Of a stretch of DNA of 48,468 nt, positions 16,713-25,635 are shown one piece after another (position 1 is the first letter of the stretch; each line of letters starts with the position of its first letter). Made by a program: the position numbers and the translations under genes. The stretch is taken from NCBI GenBank assembly GCA_014237855.1, contig JABACD010000032.1, forward strand, positions 1 through 48,468, written 5' to 3'. This DNA comes from Planctomycetota bacterium (GTDB lineage Bacteria; Planctomycetota; UBA1135; GCA-002686595). The notes under the pieces were generated by a model. The model ran no database searches. It saw only the letters and a list, made by a program, of their open reading frames with translations, and was not told where the DNA came from.

Positions 16713-17832
16713 GCTCCAGTTGGACGTGAACCCGGGCGGGTGAAAGGCCTAGCAGGTTGATGACTGCTTCGACCTCGATGCCCTCCATGCAGAGTAGGCC
16801 CTCGGTCCTGGCGCATTGCCGGGCCAGGCAGGGCGCACAGTAGAGCGTCTGGGGGGCTCGCAGGACCTGATGGATGGAGTCCGGACCGGGGGGGGGCCAG
16901 GGGCCCGTGCGAGCCGCGTCTTGAGGACCCGCGAGACAGATCACCGGCAGGCCACAGGCGATGGCCAGGTGAAGCGGACCGGAGTCGCAGCCGACGAAGC
17001 GCGCCCCACGCTCCGCTGCAGCAGCTAGAAGTCCTGCAAGCTCAGGAAGTCCTCGCTGACCAACCCAGTGCTTCACCTCCTGATACCCGACTAACTCCTC
17101 TTCGAGTCGTCTCCCCGATGCCTCTTCAGCGGGGCCAGAGATGGCCAGGACGGGTGTGCCCGATCTCGCCAGGCGCTCGAGCAGTAGCCTTTGATTCTCA
17201 AGGGGCCAGGAGCGAACATCACCGGGGCCGGCGACCTGAAGTAGGACCGCAGGAGCCGAGGTGTTCGGGAAGAGCGCTGCGAGACGACCTCGACCGGCTT
17301 CGAGTTCGTCCTTACCTATCTTGAGCCAGCTCCTGGGGTGAGTGTGGTTGAGGACTGCCTGGGGGCCTGCCACGTACGCGGCCAGGTGCAGGTTGCGGTC
17401 GACCGCGTGTGGTTTGCCGGGGACCGCCAGAGGCGGAGCTGGATCCGTCAGGACGATCGATCCCAGGGGTTCAGTCCAGTCACGGGCGGCCCATCCACTT
17501 CGCCTGGCTGCTCCCGACAGCCAGGTAACCGCAGCACTCTTGAGATTTCCCTGGGCGTCGATGGTCCAGTCCGGCCGAAATCTGCGGAGGTCACGCCTCA
17601 TGTGCCACCAGGCGGAGGGGCCCCCGTGACGGGCAAAGAGTATCACTCGATCCAGCCCGGAGAGTTGCTCGACCAGGGGGGCGAACTCTGGTTGCACGGC
17701 CCAGGCGATCAGGGCTCGAGGCCAGGCCTGGCGCAGGGCATGGAAGACTGGCAATGAGTGGACCACGTCCCCCAGGTGGGAGAGGCGCACGATCAGTATC
17801 CGCTTCGGAGTCTCGTGATGGGATCTGGTCAA
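16693..17832 (-). CDS. Glycosyltransferase family 9, heptosyltransferase-like
   Basis: ADP-heptose:LPS heptosyltransferase family enzyme (WaaC/WaaF/RfaQ type), 379 residues, adding sugars to the LPS core. The N-terminal motif ILIVRLSHLGDVVHSLPV (12-29) is diagnostic. The C-terminal half carries the donor-site GCDSGPLHLAIACGLPVI, and near the end a four-cysteine cluster (YCAPC, QC, LLC) typical of many GT9 proteins. The apparent start is a TTG at 17832; no good SD or ATG is nearby, so the exact start is uncertain. It faces a histidine kinase gene across 77 bases, and its 3' end overlaps the convergent TPR lipoprotein gene. Substrate is inferred from family and the LPS genes nearby. Confidence 0.87.
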   Translation of the reverse strand: MTRSHHETPKRILIVRLSHLGDVVHSLPVFHALRQAWPRALIAWAVQPEFAPLVEQLSGLDRVILFARHGGPSAWWHMRRDLRRFRPDWTIDAQGNLKSAAVTWLSGAARRSGWAARDWTEPLGSIVLTDPAPPLAVPGKPHAVDRNLHLAAYVAGPQAVLNHTHPRSWLKIGKDELEAGRGRLAALFPNTSAPAVLLQVAGPGDVRSWPLENQRLLLERLARSGTPVLAISGPAEEASGRRLEEELVGYQEVKHWVGQRGLPELAGLLAAAAERGARFVGCDSGPLHLAIACGLPVICLAGPQDAARTGPWPPPGPDSIHQVLRAPQTLYCAPCLARQCARTEGLLCMEGIEVEAVINLLGLSPARVHVQLEPTAGDQ

Positions 17833-17909
17833 GGGGCAGGGTAATGCTTGCTCTAAGCTTGCAGGAGGCGGGCCAGCCTGAGGCGCGGAATGCGTAGGAT
17901 ACGAAGACG

Positions 17910-19835
17910 ATGATCCGACGGATATCTACCAAGTGGGTGCTTGCGGTCCTGGCGGCCGTTGTGGTGCCGTTCGTTGTGTTCGCCTGGTATGTGGACGTCA
18001 AGCTGGCGGACCGAATCTCGAATGATATTGTCCGCTACTACATGCAGCGATTTGCTGCTGATCTGGCGGATCGAATCGACGATGAGCTGGCTGAGCGCCG
18101 ATTGGACATCGAGCTATGGGCCTCCGATCCACTGGTGCTGTGGTCTGTGGGGGACGACCCAGAGGATTACCGACCCCTGCTGGAGCTTGATTTCGATCGA
18201 TTTGTACTCCGAAGCCCGGGCTTTGATCTCTTGCTCGTGGTTGATTCGAAGGGGCACTGCGTTGGTGCCAGCTCTGTCGGCTCGGGTGGGGAGCCACTTG
18301 GAGAGGCTCGAGCCGAGCGCCTGCACCGCATCAACTACAGCGAAAGATCCTGGTTTCAGTCGAGCATGTCGGGGTCATCGACCCTCGTTGATCACCATGT
18401 CTCGCCGCTCCTCCATCCAGAGAAGGCCAGCCTGAGTGATGCTTCACAGCTGGAGCCCGGCGACTACGGGGTGGGAATTGCAGAGCCCATCTATTCCCCC
18501 GAATACCCCGATCGAATCATTGGCGTGATCTACGGTGTCCTCAATTGGACGGTTGTCCAGGAGGACTTGCTCGACAACTACCGCAAGGGAGACATCTTCG
18601 AGGGAATCGGCTCCGAGATCTATGAGTCGTCGTATTCCTGGCTCTGGAAGTCTGACTCGAACACGATCATCGGTCATCCGAAGACCCACCTCTACGGTAG
18701 TCGCGTGGCAGAAGAGCCCATTGGGTTGCCGCAGCTGGTGAAGGCTGCATCCGCAGCCGATCAGGGAATGTTCCCTGAGTACGAATTTGATGGGCGTCTG
18801 AAGCAGGCGGCCTTCAAGCACTGCAAGGGGGAGAGTGAAGGAGGTCTGGGCTGGGTCGTGGGGATAGGCATTGACAACACGGACATCTACGCAACGGTCA
18901 ACGAGCTGAATGAGCTTCTGATCAATGCAACCTTGCTGGTGCTCTTCGTTGTCGTGATCTGGACCATCTTCATTGCGAGACGCACGACACGCCCGATTCT
19001 TCAGCTGCAGGGGCATGCCCGCCGTGTGGCAGCAGGAGACCTGGACGCTCGAATTCAGGTCTCATCCAGCGACGAGCTGGGACAGCTGGCGAGGGACTTC
19101 AATCAGATGATTGGAGAGATGGCGGAGAACCGTCGGCGGCTGGTCCAGGTGGAGAAGGAGTCGGCCTGGCGCGAGATGGCGCGCCAGGTTGCTCATGAGA
19201 TCAAGAACCCCCTGACTCCGATCAGCCTCTCCGTCAACTTGCTCAAGCGTGCACGGGACGAGAACAGTCCGGAATTCGATGAGATCCTCGCTCGTACGAT
19301 CGACCTGATTCAGCGTCAGGTAGAAAACATGCGCCAGATCTCACAGAACTTCTATGCATTCGCAGGCGAACAGGTGCTCGAACCGGTGCCCACTGACCTG
19401 CGCGAGCTCATCGATGAAGTACTTGAGTTGAATCATGCTTGGGCAGCGGAGCTAGGGGTCAAGACCACCGTGGTGGGTGAGGGCGTCATTGCCCAGCTGG
19501 ACCCGACCGAGTTCAAGCGGGTCATGATCAATGTCGTCTCAAACGCCCTGGAGGCGATGCCCGAAGGGGGGGACTTGCAGGTCAGGCTCTCAGTGGCCAA
19601 TGGCTCCGTCCGTGTCGAGGTCCGGGACACAGGTACGGGCATTGAGGAAGAGATCAGAAAGCGGCTCTTTGAGCCGTATCTGACGACCCGTTCACATGGC
19701 ACCGGTCTTGGACTGGCGATTTGCAAGCGTGTGGTTGATGAGATGGGCGGAACAATTCGTCTTCAATCAATGCCCGATGAAGAAGGTGGGGGCACGTTGG
19801 TTGTGCTCCTCCTGCCCACTGCCCTCGAGCAGTAA
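17910..19835 (+). CDS. NtrY-like membrane sensor histidine kinase
   Basis: 641 residues. A first membrane helix (8-28), a large extracytoplasmic sensor domain (about 30-325, PDC/Cache-like in its spacing), a second helix (about 332-350), HAMP (about 350-405), HisKA and HATPase_c domains. The phosphoacceptor is His429 in AHEIKNPLTPI, the form found in NtrY-type kinases, followed by the N box NVVSNALEAM, G1 DTGTGIE and G2 HGTGLGLAI. It autophosphorylates and should donate to a response regulator, but none is adjacent. The only sigma-54 activator in the window has no receiver domain. The parvulin gene follows after 22 bases. Confidence 0.9.
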   Translation: MIRRISTKWVLAVLAAVVVPFVVFAWYVDVKLADRISNDIVRYYMQRFAADLADRIDDELAERRLDIELWASDPLVLWSVGDDPEDYRPLLELDFDRFVLRSPGFDLLLVVDSKGHCVGASSVGSGGEPLGEARAERLHRINYSERSWFQSSMSGSSTLVDHHVSPLLHPEKASLSDASQLEPGDYGVGIAEPIYSPEYPDRIIGVIYGVLNWTVVQEDLLDNYRKGDIFEGIGSEIYESSYSWLWKSDSNTIIGHPKTHLYGSRVAEEPIGLPQLVKAASAADQGMFPEYEFDGRLKQAAFKHCKGESEGGLGWVVGIGIDNTDIYATVNELNELLINATLLVLFVVVIWTIFIARRTTRPILQLQGHARRVAAGDLDARIQVSSSDELGQLARDFNQMIGEMAENRRRLVQVEKESAWREMARQVAHEIKNPLTPISLSVNLLKRARDENSPEFDEILARTIDLIQRQVENMRQISQNFYAFAGEQVLEPVPTDLRELIDEVLELNHAWAAELGVKTTVVGEGVIAQLDPTEFKRVMINVVSNALEAMPEGGDLQVRLSVANGSVRVEVRDTGTGIEEEIRKRLFEPYLTTRSHGTGLGLAICKRVVDEMGGTIRLQSMPDEEGGGTLVVLLLPTALEQ

Positions 19836-19857
19836 GCTACCCTGATAGACTCCTCCG

Positions 19858-20892
19858 ATGTTGATTGCCACTCTCTGCATTCAGGCTTCACTACTTGCCC
19901 ACCCCCTCTATGTTCAGGAGGAACAGCCTGAGCTTCGCTCCGCTCAACACATACTCCTGCTCCATGACGACATGGAGGGGCAACCCTTCGAGCAAGGCCG
20001 GACTCGAGAAGAGGCGCTGGAGTTGATGAAGGATCTTCGCCGCCTCATCGAGGAGGGCGAGGACTTCGGCGGGTTGGCACGAGAGTTCTCCAACGCGCGC
20101 ACCAGCGCGTCCTACGGCTCGCTGGGTTCCTTTCCACCGGGAATGCTCAAGGAGCCCTTCAATGGCTTCCTCTACGGAGCTGAGATGGGAGAGCTGAGCG
20201 AGATCTTCGACCTTCCTTCGGGGCTGCACCTGCTCAAGAGGGTCGAGCCTCATGCTGCGATCCTTCAGATTCAGCTCGAGGGAACCAGTGAAGAGAATCG
20301 GGAGCTAGCTGCAAGCCTGATGGCGCAGCTGCGTGCGGGAGCGGACTTCGGTGACCTGGCTCGGAAGCACTCGAGTGATACAGGCTCGGCGGCTCGAGGC
20401 GGGCAATATCGAGTGTTTGAAAGGGGGTCCAATGACTCGCTCTTGAAGCTGGAGGCCTTTCGGACCGCTCAGGGGGAGATTGGTGGACCCCTCGAGTCCC
20501 CTCTGGGGTTGCACCTGATCAAGCGGGTCGAGCCTTCGAGTCTTCCACGAGATCTGTGGGAGGACAACTTCATTCGTGCCCGTGGCATTCTCGTCTCTCA
20601 CTTGAATGCAGTCGGGGCAGACCCGGATCTGAACCGTACTCAGTCGGAGGCCAAGGCGCTCGCCGATGAGGTGATCCAGCGAGTCGAGGGGGGGGAGTCC
20701 TTTGCGGAGATAGCAGCTCGATTCAATGACGATCCTGGAGGCAAGGAGCGCGCTGGAGATCTGGGGTGGATTCATCGGCAAAACCCTGACCTACCCATCT
20801 TCTTCAGTGGGCTCTTTGTTGCCAAGCCAGGGACCATGAGTCCTGCGCACCTGACTTCGGCTGGAGTCGTGGTCCTGATTCGTGAGAAGTGA
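19858..20892 (+). CDS. Exported protein with three parvulin-type PPIase domains
   Basis: 344 residues. A short hydrophobic N-terminus (1-16) looks like a signal sequence. Three rotamase repeats follow: about 27-125 (RSAQHILLLHDD to GLHLLKRVE), about 133-228 (a more divergent copy, with LARKHSSDTGSAARGGQ and GLHLIKRVE) and about 240-344 (ARGILVSHLNAV, FNDDPGGKERAGDLGWI). Parvulins catalyse prolyl cis-trans isomerisation and, in SurA/PpiD, chaperone outer-membrane proteins. The usual SurA N-terminal chaperone domain is missing, so this is a chain of catalytic-type domains only. It overlaps the downstream GT2 gene by 11 bases if that gene starts at 20882. Confidence 0.85.
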   Translation: MLIATLCIQASLLAHPLYVQEEQPELRSAQHILLLHDDMEGQPFEQGRTREEALELMKDLRRLIEEGEDFGGLAREFSNARTSASYGSLGSFPPGMLKEPFNGFLYGAEMGELSEIFDLPSGLHLLKRVEPHAAILQIQLEGTSEENRELAASLMAQLRAGADFGDLARKHSSDTGSAARGGQYRVFERGSNDSLLKLEAFRTAQGEIGGPLESPLGLHLIKRVEPSSLPRDLWEDNFIRARGILVSHLNAVGADPDLNRTQSEAKALADEVIQRVEGGESFAEIAARFNDDPGGKERAGDLGWIHRQNPDLPIFFSGLFVAKPGTMSPAHLTSAGVVVLIREK

Positions 20893-21706
20893 GCCGGCCG
20901 GGGGGCTCGATGGCAGCTGCGACCCCTCCAGCTGGCCCCATCCAGCCTTGAGCCACAAGAGCACGACCCGTGTCGCTGTTGTGATCCCCGCCCTCAATGA
21001 GGAGCGGGGCCTACCCCTGGTCCTCCAGGAGATTCCCAGCGGGCTGGTAGATCGAATCGTTGTCGTGGACAACGGGTCAACAGATGGCACCGCAGGTGCG
21101 GCACGAACAGGCGGTGCGCAGGTCGTTCTGGAAGAGGTCCGTGGCTATGGACGAGCCTGCCAGGCCGGTATCAATGAGCTGTTGGGAGGGGCTGAAGAGC
21201 ACCTGTCGAGCATGGACGTGATCGTGTTTCTCGATGCGGATCACTCTGATTACCCGGCTGACATGCCCGACCTGCTTGCCCCAATCCTCGAGGGTAAGGC
21301 TGATCTTGTGATTGGTTCACGCACACTTGGGGGAGCCACCATGGATGCTCTCCTGCCTCAGGCTTGGTTTGGTAACAGGCTGGCTTGCTTTCTGATGCGG
21401 GTCCTCTTTGGCGCGCGCCATACCGACCTCGGGCCATTTCGGGCCATTCGCGTTGACGCCCTCCGGCATCTGGAGATGAGGGATCCGGATTATGGCTGGA
21501 CCGTTGAGATGCAGCTCAAGGCCCGGGTCGCGAGGCTTGAGGTGGTCGAGGTTCCTGTGCGCTATCGTTCTCGTGAAGGGGCAAGCAAGATCACAGGAAC
21601 CCTGCGAGGAACCCTTGGTGCTGCCTACAAGATCCTTGGTTGGATCTTCGCCTGGCGCATGAAGCTCTGGCTCAATCCCCGGAGTATCCCCAGGTTCCGC
21701 GGATGA
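20882..21706 (+). CDS. GT2 family glycosyltransferase (polyprenyl-phosphate sugar type)
   Basis: GT-A fold enzyme, up to 274 residues, similar to dolichol-phosphate mannosyltransferase-like proteins that transfer a sugar from a nucleotide donor to a lipid carrier. VVIPALNEERGL opens the fold, VVVDNGSTDGT binds the nucleotide, FLDADHSDYP holds the metal-binding DxD, and DLVIGSR and DLGPFRAIR follow. There are no C-terminal membrane helices, but the tail is basic and aromatic. The GTG at 20882 overlaps the previous gene; a TTG at 20948 would start directly before the conserved core and is a credible alternative. The 3' end overlaps the convergent small lipoprotein gene by 35 bases. Confidence 0.87.
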   Translation: MRSEPAGGLDGSCDPSSWPHPALSHKSTTRVAVVIPALNEERGLPLVLQEIPSGLVDRIVVVDNGSTDGTAGAARTGGAQVVLEEVRGYGRACQAGINELLGGAEEHLSSMDVIVFLDADHSDYPADMPDLLAPILEGKADLVIGSRTLGGATMDALLPQAWFGNRLACFLMRVLFGARHTDLGPFRAIRVDALRHLEMRDPDYGWTVEMQLKARVARLEVVEVPVRYRSREGASKITGTLRGTLGAAYKILGWIFAWRMKLWLNPRSIPRFRG

Positions 21707-22004
21707 CCGCGTAGCGAATGCCGATGATCTCGACAAGGAAGTCGAGGATGCCCCAGTGCGGATAGACATCAGCGCTCGTGACAACAAGATTGTGGAGGCC
21801 CGCATCAGAGGCGTTCTCTCGCGCCTGGTTCAGTGCGCTACGCGGCAGGTCAACGCTGAATATCGTGAAGCTGGTGCCCGTGGCCTCAAAGGTGCCCGAA
21901 CTCTTCGTATCGCGCTTGAACTCGACCGTCGAGCACGCGGACACTACGACCGTGAGGAGCAGCCCGCACAGCTCTGGAGCTTGGAGTCGTCGGCGTAGTC
22001 TCAT
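21672..22004 (-). CDS. Small lipoprotein of unknown function
   Basis: 110 residues. A basic start (MRLRRR), a hydrophobic stretch and the lipobox VSAC (Cys24) mark a lipoprotein. The mature part is about 86 residues, with a beta/alpha pattern and a C-terminal segment rich in Ile, Tyr and Trp (WGILDFLVEIIGIRYAVIRG), which could pack against a membrane. I do not recognise the family. It is convergent with the GT2 gene, sharing 35 bases, and divergent from the galactokinase-like gene. The intact signal and lipobox support a real gene rather than a shadow. Confidence 0.65.
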   Translation of the reverse strand: MRLRRRLQAPELCGLLLTVVVSACSTVEFKRDTKSSGTFEATGTSFTIFSVDLPRSALNQARENASDAGLHNLVVTSADVYPHWGILDFLVEIIGIRYAVIRGTWGYSGD

Positions 22005-22078
22005 GGTTTCAAGATAGCGTCGTGGAGAGGCGCATGGAAGCGAGACCGAGGGGCACTGAGGGGACTAGAATCAACCTC

Positions 22079-23293
22079 ATGAATGGCATCGGCAGGACTC
22101 ACACCGGTCTGGAGGGGAATCTGGGCCCTCAACCCGAGAGGTTCGAAGAGGTGTTCGGAGAAGGCCAATTCCCACGGGTTTTCTTCGCTCCGGGGCGCGT
22201 CAATCTGATGGGAGCACACCTGGACTACAACGGGGGCCCGGTCATGCCGATGGGAATTGACCGTGGCACCTGGGTCGCGGCCAGAGTCGTCGAGGGGGGG
22301 GATCGCCTGGCACTGGCGACCTCACGAGATGGAGTGAGGGTTCACCAATTCTTGTGCAGTGAACTGCCACGAGAGCCCTTGGGGTCCTGGACCGACTATG
22401 TGGTTGGAGTCGTGCGGGCCCTGCTCCCTCACAGGGAGCAGGGCATCGGTGGACTGAACCTCGACTTCGGGGGCAACCTACCCGTGGGGGCTGGGCTTTC
22501 CTCCTCTGCCTCCCTGTGTCTGGTAAGTGCAGTGGCCCTCAATGAACTCTGGGGGCTAGGCCTGGATCGGCGATCTCTGGTTCAGGCGGCTCTGGAGGCG
22601 GAACGTGAACATGTCGGCTTGCCCTGTGGGATCATGGATCCCTTTGCAGTTGGTCTGGCTGAATATGGATCGGTGCTCTGGCTGAACTGCCAGGAGCAGA
22701 GCTACGCTCATCTGCCCATTGATCTGGAGCGGTTTGGGGTGGCTGTTGCAGACAGTGGAGTTCGACGAGATCTGCGGGAGGTTGGTTATCGGACGAGGGT
22801 GGAAGAGTGCGGGGCCGCGGCTGCACTCCTGATCCAGAGGCAGCAAGGGGCACGAAGCCTCTGTGACATCGACTGGGAGACCTTTCGAGTCGTTCAGCCT
22901 GCTCTGTCTCCCACCCAGATCAAGCGAGTTCGACACGTGCTCAGAGAGCGCGACCGGACGATGATTGCTCGTGAGGCTCTCAATCGGGGAGACATGGTTG
23001 AATTCGGTCGCTTGATGTTCGCCGCTCACGAATCCCTACGAGTTGATTATCAGGTCTCCTGTCCCGAGCTGGACCAGCTCGTCTCAGACGCGTTCAGGAT
23101 CGAGGGCATCCTGGGGTCCAGGCTGACCGGTGCCGGGTTTGGAGGCTGTACGGTGATCCTTCACGAGCGCGGGGCGGAGCTGGAAATCGAGCGCCTGTTG
23201 AGCTCCAGCTTTCATGACAGGTTCGGACGACGTCCAGAGCTCTGGTTCTTCACCGGATGTGACGGCCCTCGTGAACTGGCAAGCTCGAGATGA
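22079..23293 (+). CDS. galK: Galactokinase-family GHMP sugar kinase
   Basis: Phosphorylates galactose, or a related sugar, at C1 using ATP; cytoplasmic. The 404-residue protein has the three GHMP signatures: GRVNLMGAHLDYNGGPVMP (39-57), the ATP loop PVGAGLSSSAS, and the C-terminal GAGFGGCT. The catalytic Asp is kept (Asp187 in CGIMDPF). In the sugar-binding motif the Glu of the usual GEHTDYNGG is Ala (Ala46) and Thr is Leu, and the usual MDQF is MDPF, so sugar preference may differ from galactose. The ATG at 22079 was preferred to GTG 22022 because homologous residues start shortly after. No galT, galE or sugar transporter is adjacent. A GC hairpin follows the stop. Confidence 0.88.
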   Translation: MNGIGRTHTGLEGNLGPQPERFEEVFGEGQFPRVFFAPGRVNLMGAHLDYNGGPVMPMGIDRGTWVAARVVEGGDRLALATSRDGVRVHQFLCSELPREPLGSWTDYVVGVVRALLPHREQGIGGLNLDFGGNLPVGAGLSSSASLCLVSAVALNELWGLGLDRRSLVQAALEAEREHVGLPCGIMDPFAVGLAEYGSVLWLNCQEQSYAHLPIDLERFGVAVADSGVRRDLREVGYRTRVEECGAAAALLIQRQQGARSLCDIDWETFRVVQPALSPTQIKRVRHVLRERDRTMIAREALNRGDMVEFGRLMFAAHESLRVDYQVSCPELDQLVSDAFRIEGILGSRLTGAGFGGCTVILHERGAELEIERLLSSSFHDRFGRRPELWFFTGCDGPRELASSR

Positions 23294-23298
23294 GCAGC

Positions 23299-23319
23299 AG
23301 GCCGGGAAGGTCCCGGCCT
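23299..23319. terminator. GC hairpin downstream of the galactokinase gene
   Basis: AGGCCGGGA pairs perfectly with TCCCGGCCT around an AGG loop, starting 5 bases after the galactokinase stop. No U tract follows on either strand. It may terminate galK, and possibly the opposing 706-residue gene whose end is 106 bases away. Confidence 0.45.
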
Positions 23320-23424
23320 ACTATGAGCGCATGCTGGCTCTCTCTTCGAGAGTCGAGGGGGCCGGTCAGGTGCCCACACCTGCAGCAGGAGGAGGGGCGG
23401 CTGGCCTGTCGACCTGGCTGCCGG

Positions 23425-25545
23425 TTACTTGTTGTTAGCGAGTTGCTCGACTCCAGCGGCGATGAGGAGCAGGCCAGAGGGGCTTTCCTTGACCTCCGTA
23501 CTGAAGGGTGAGTCGAGGAATTCCACGCACTTCTGGGCCTGCGAGCTGAACAGGTAGTTTGCCGCGAGGACCAGGCGCGCATCGTTGTCAATCACATGAT
23601 CGGCAACATACTTCTCCATCAAGGCCAGTTGCGTGTCAAAGTCGGCCGGATCCCCGTAGAAGGATCGCTTGTCGATACCCAGAGAAGCGATCTCCGGTGA
23701 GAGCTTCAGCGATTGACGCAGGGAGAAGGCGGCGTAGTGGTAGTCGCCTGTGGCAAAGAGCGCGTCTGATAGCACCAGGTAGAGCACCCCATCCTGGGGG
23801 GCGAACTCGATTGCCTTGGCGTAGTAGTGGACTGCGTCTCCGTAGCGCCCCTCACTGAAAGCGCGATCACCAAGCGCCATGTACTCGGTGGCGGCGCGCA
23901 GTCCGAGGTCAGGAGTACGCATAGTGGGGGCCATCTCGGCACCGCTGATCACCTCTCCCAGGGGCTCCTCGATGATCTCGCTTACGACCGGCTCTTCTGC
24001 ATAGTAGTAGTTGTAGACCACGCTGGGAGTCGCGTAGGCATAGCTCGGAAACAAGTACCCGCTCGAGTAGGGGTAGTAGGAAGGCCAGCCCCAGTAGGGG
24101 TTGTAGCACCAGTTGTATCCGAATCCCCAGCCCCAGCCGAAGCCGAAGTACCAGCTACAGGAGTTGAAGCACCAGCTACTCCAGTAGGGGAAGCAGCTGT
24201 TCCAGTACCAATCGTTGTAGCCGCAGTCGTAGTCGTTCCCGTATCCATAGCCGCCCCAGCGGTCTTCACCCTGGTAGGAACCACCGGAACCACGGTCACT
24301 ACCGCGACCATAGTTACCATCGAACCCGCGTCCGGAGTCTCGAAGACCGGGAAGAGGGGCTGTGGAGAGCGCGCCGCGAATGGCGAGGTCGGAGGCCACG
24401 GAGATGCTGCGTGCTGCGGCCGCTGCCCTCTTCCTATTTTCGGAGTCGCTGCGCTTGGCCGCATCGTAGCGCGCGTTCATGGCTCGGATAGCCTTGCGAT
24501 CGGCTCGGATCTGAGAGGCACGCTTCTTTGTACGGGCATTGCGCGAGCGCACGGAGGTGTCGGTGGAGGATCCTTCGGCGCTCCTGGCCATGCTACCGCT
24601 TGGCCCCGACCGTCGCTCGATGGCGGTCCTTCGAGTCTTCCCCGGTTGCGGGAGACTGCGATCCCTGGAGGTCGAGGTTCGCCCAGAGTCAGAGCTGGTA
24701 CGCAGGGACCGGGAGGCATGATTGGAGCTGGGCGTGTAGCGATCGGCGATGAGGTCAGTCGTTGAGCCCGTGCTGGCCTTCGTGGCCGGCGTGGTTGTAC
24801 GAATGGTGGCCAGCCGTAGACGCTCAGAGAGCGCACTTCGCCGGGCTGCCGTCGGCATGCGAGAGTCTTGCGGGCGACCACCGTAGGCCCTCGGGACTGT
24901 TGATGTCCGCCGGCTGCTGGAGCTGCTCCTCTCGGAGACGTAGATGGTGGCATCCTCCAGAGATCCCGCTGAAGAGGTTGTTCGTGTAGAGTCGATGCTT
25001 GAGCCACGACGTGTCGAGTCGTAAGGCGTCAGCGTGCTACGTGTCTCGATCCGGGAGGAACTGGACCCCGTTGAGCTTGTTGAACGGACCGAACTACGAC
25101 CGGATAGATCAATCGAGGGGGATGTCGTCCCGCTGCGCGAACTCGACCGTGAGTCGAAGCTACCAGTGGTGCCCGTTGTGGTGCGAGTGGGCGAGGTCGT
25201 ACGAGTCGAAGTAGAGCGTGTGGGCGTGGTGATGCGGGACGATGTTGTCCTTGTCGGGACGCTGCGACTCGTCGAGCGAGAGCTTGAGTAGGTGCTGGAA
25301 CTGGGGCTTGACGAGCGGGTGGTGGTCGTTCGTGCACCACGCGAGTGGCTGGACGAGCGGCTGGACGAGCGGCTGGAGGAACCGATCGAGCGGCTGGAGG
25401 AACCGGTTGATCTGCTCGAGGAACTCGTCGATCGGCTGGAACCGCCTGAGCTGCGTCCTCCGCGCTGGGCCAGGGCGATGTCCTCGAGGACGAGGCTTGA
25501 GCTGAGAGTCAGGCAGAGGAGGGCGAGGACTTTGCGGATCGACAT
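23425..25545 (-). CDS. Exported Ser/Thr/Arg-rich, Tyr/Trp-rich protein with TPR C-terminus
   Basis: Unrecognised 706-residue protein. A clear signal peptide (1-26) ends with ALA before QRGG. Residues about 30-400 are strongly biased to Ser, Thr and Arg with SRS/RTS/SSSR-type repeats. Residues about 430-515 form an extreme aromatic block with Tyr, Trp, Gly, Phe and several Cys (for example YNDWYWNSCFPYW and FGWGWGFGYNW). After a short acidic segment (VSEIIEEPLGEV) come TPR-like helices from about 548 (ALGDRAFSEGRYGDAVHYYAKA, FATGDYHYAAFSL). The layout suggests a surface or matrix protein with a disordered cationic region, an aromatic adhesive-like block and a protein-binding domain. The DNA coding the first part has short internal repeats. 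SD-like AGGA lies about 8 bases before the ATG. Confidence 0.8.
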   Translation of the reverse strand: MSIRKVLALLCLTLSSSLVLEDIALAQRGGRSSGGSSRSTSSSSRSTGSSSRSIGSSSRSSSRSSSHSRGARTTTTRSSSPSSSTYSSSRSTSRSVPTRTTSSRITTPTRSTSTRTTSPTRTTTGTTGSFDSRSSSRSGTTSPSIDLSGRSSVRSTSSTGSSSSRIETRSTLTPYDSTRRGSSIDSTRTTSSAGSLEDATIYVSERSSSSSRRTSTVPRAYGGRPQDSRMPTAARRSALSERLRLATIRTTTPATKASTGSTTDLIADRYTPSSNHASRSLRTSSDSGRTSTSRDRSLPQPGKTRRTAIERRSGPSGSMARSAEGSSTDTSVRSRNARTKKRASQIRADRKAIRAMNARYDAAKRSDSENRKRAAAAARSISVASDLAIRGALSTAPLPGLRDSGRGFDGNYGRGSDRGSGGSYQGEDRWGGYGYGNDYDCGYNDWYWNSCFPYWSSWCFNSCSWYFGFGWGWGFGYNWCYNPYWGWPSYYPYSSGYLFPSYAYATPSVVYNYYYAEEPVVSEIIEEPLGEVISGAEMAPTMRTPDLGLRAATEYMALGDRAFSEGRYGDAVHYYAKAIEFAPQDGVLYLVLSDALFATGDYHYAAFSLRQSLKLSPEIASLGIDKRSFYGDPADFDTQLALMEKYVADHVIDNDARLVLAANYLFSSQAQKCVEFLDSPFSTEVKESPSGLLLIAAGVEQLANNK
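25342..25410. repeat. Imperfect tandem repeat in the Ser/Arg-rich coding region
   Basis: The unit GAGCGGCTGGA recurs several times here, first in 12-base steps and then with an inserted GGAACC block. On the coding (minus) strand it encodes Ser/Arg/Thr-rich repeats near residues 45-68 of the 706-residue exported protein. The repeats explain the length of the biased segment and could vary in copy number. Confidence 0.6.
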
Positions 25546-25635
25546 GGGAGCTGTCCTGGATCAGAGGTTCATCCGGGGAGGACTGGGATTCTCGCTCTTC
25601 AGCGCAAATTCGGTGCCCATGCCTCGATCTCTCAC

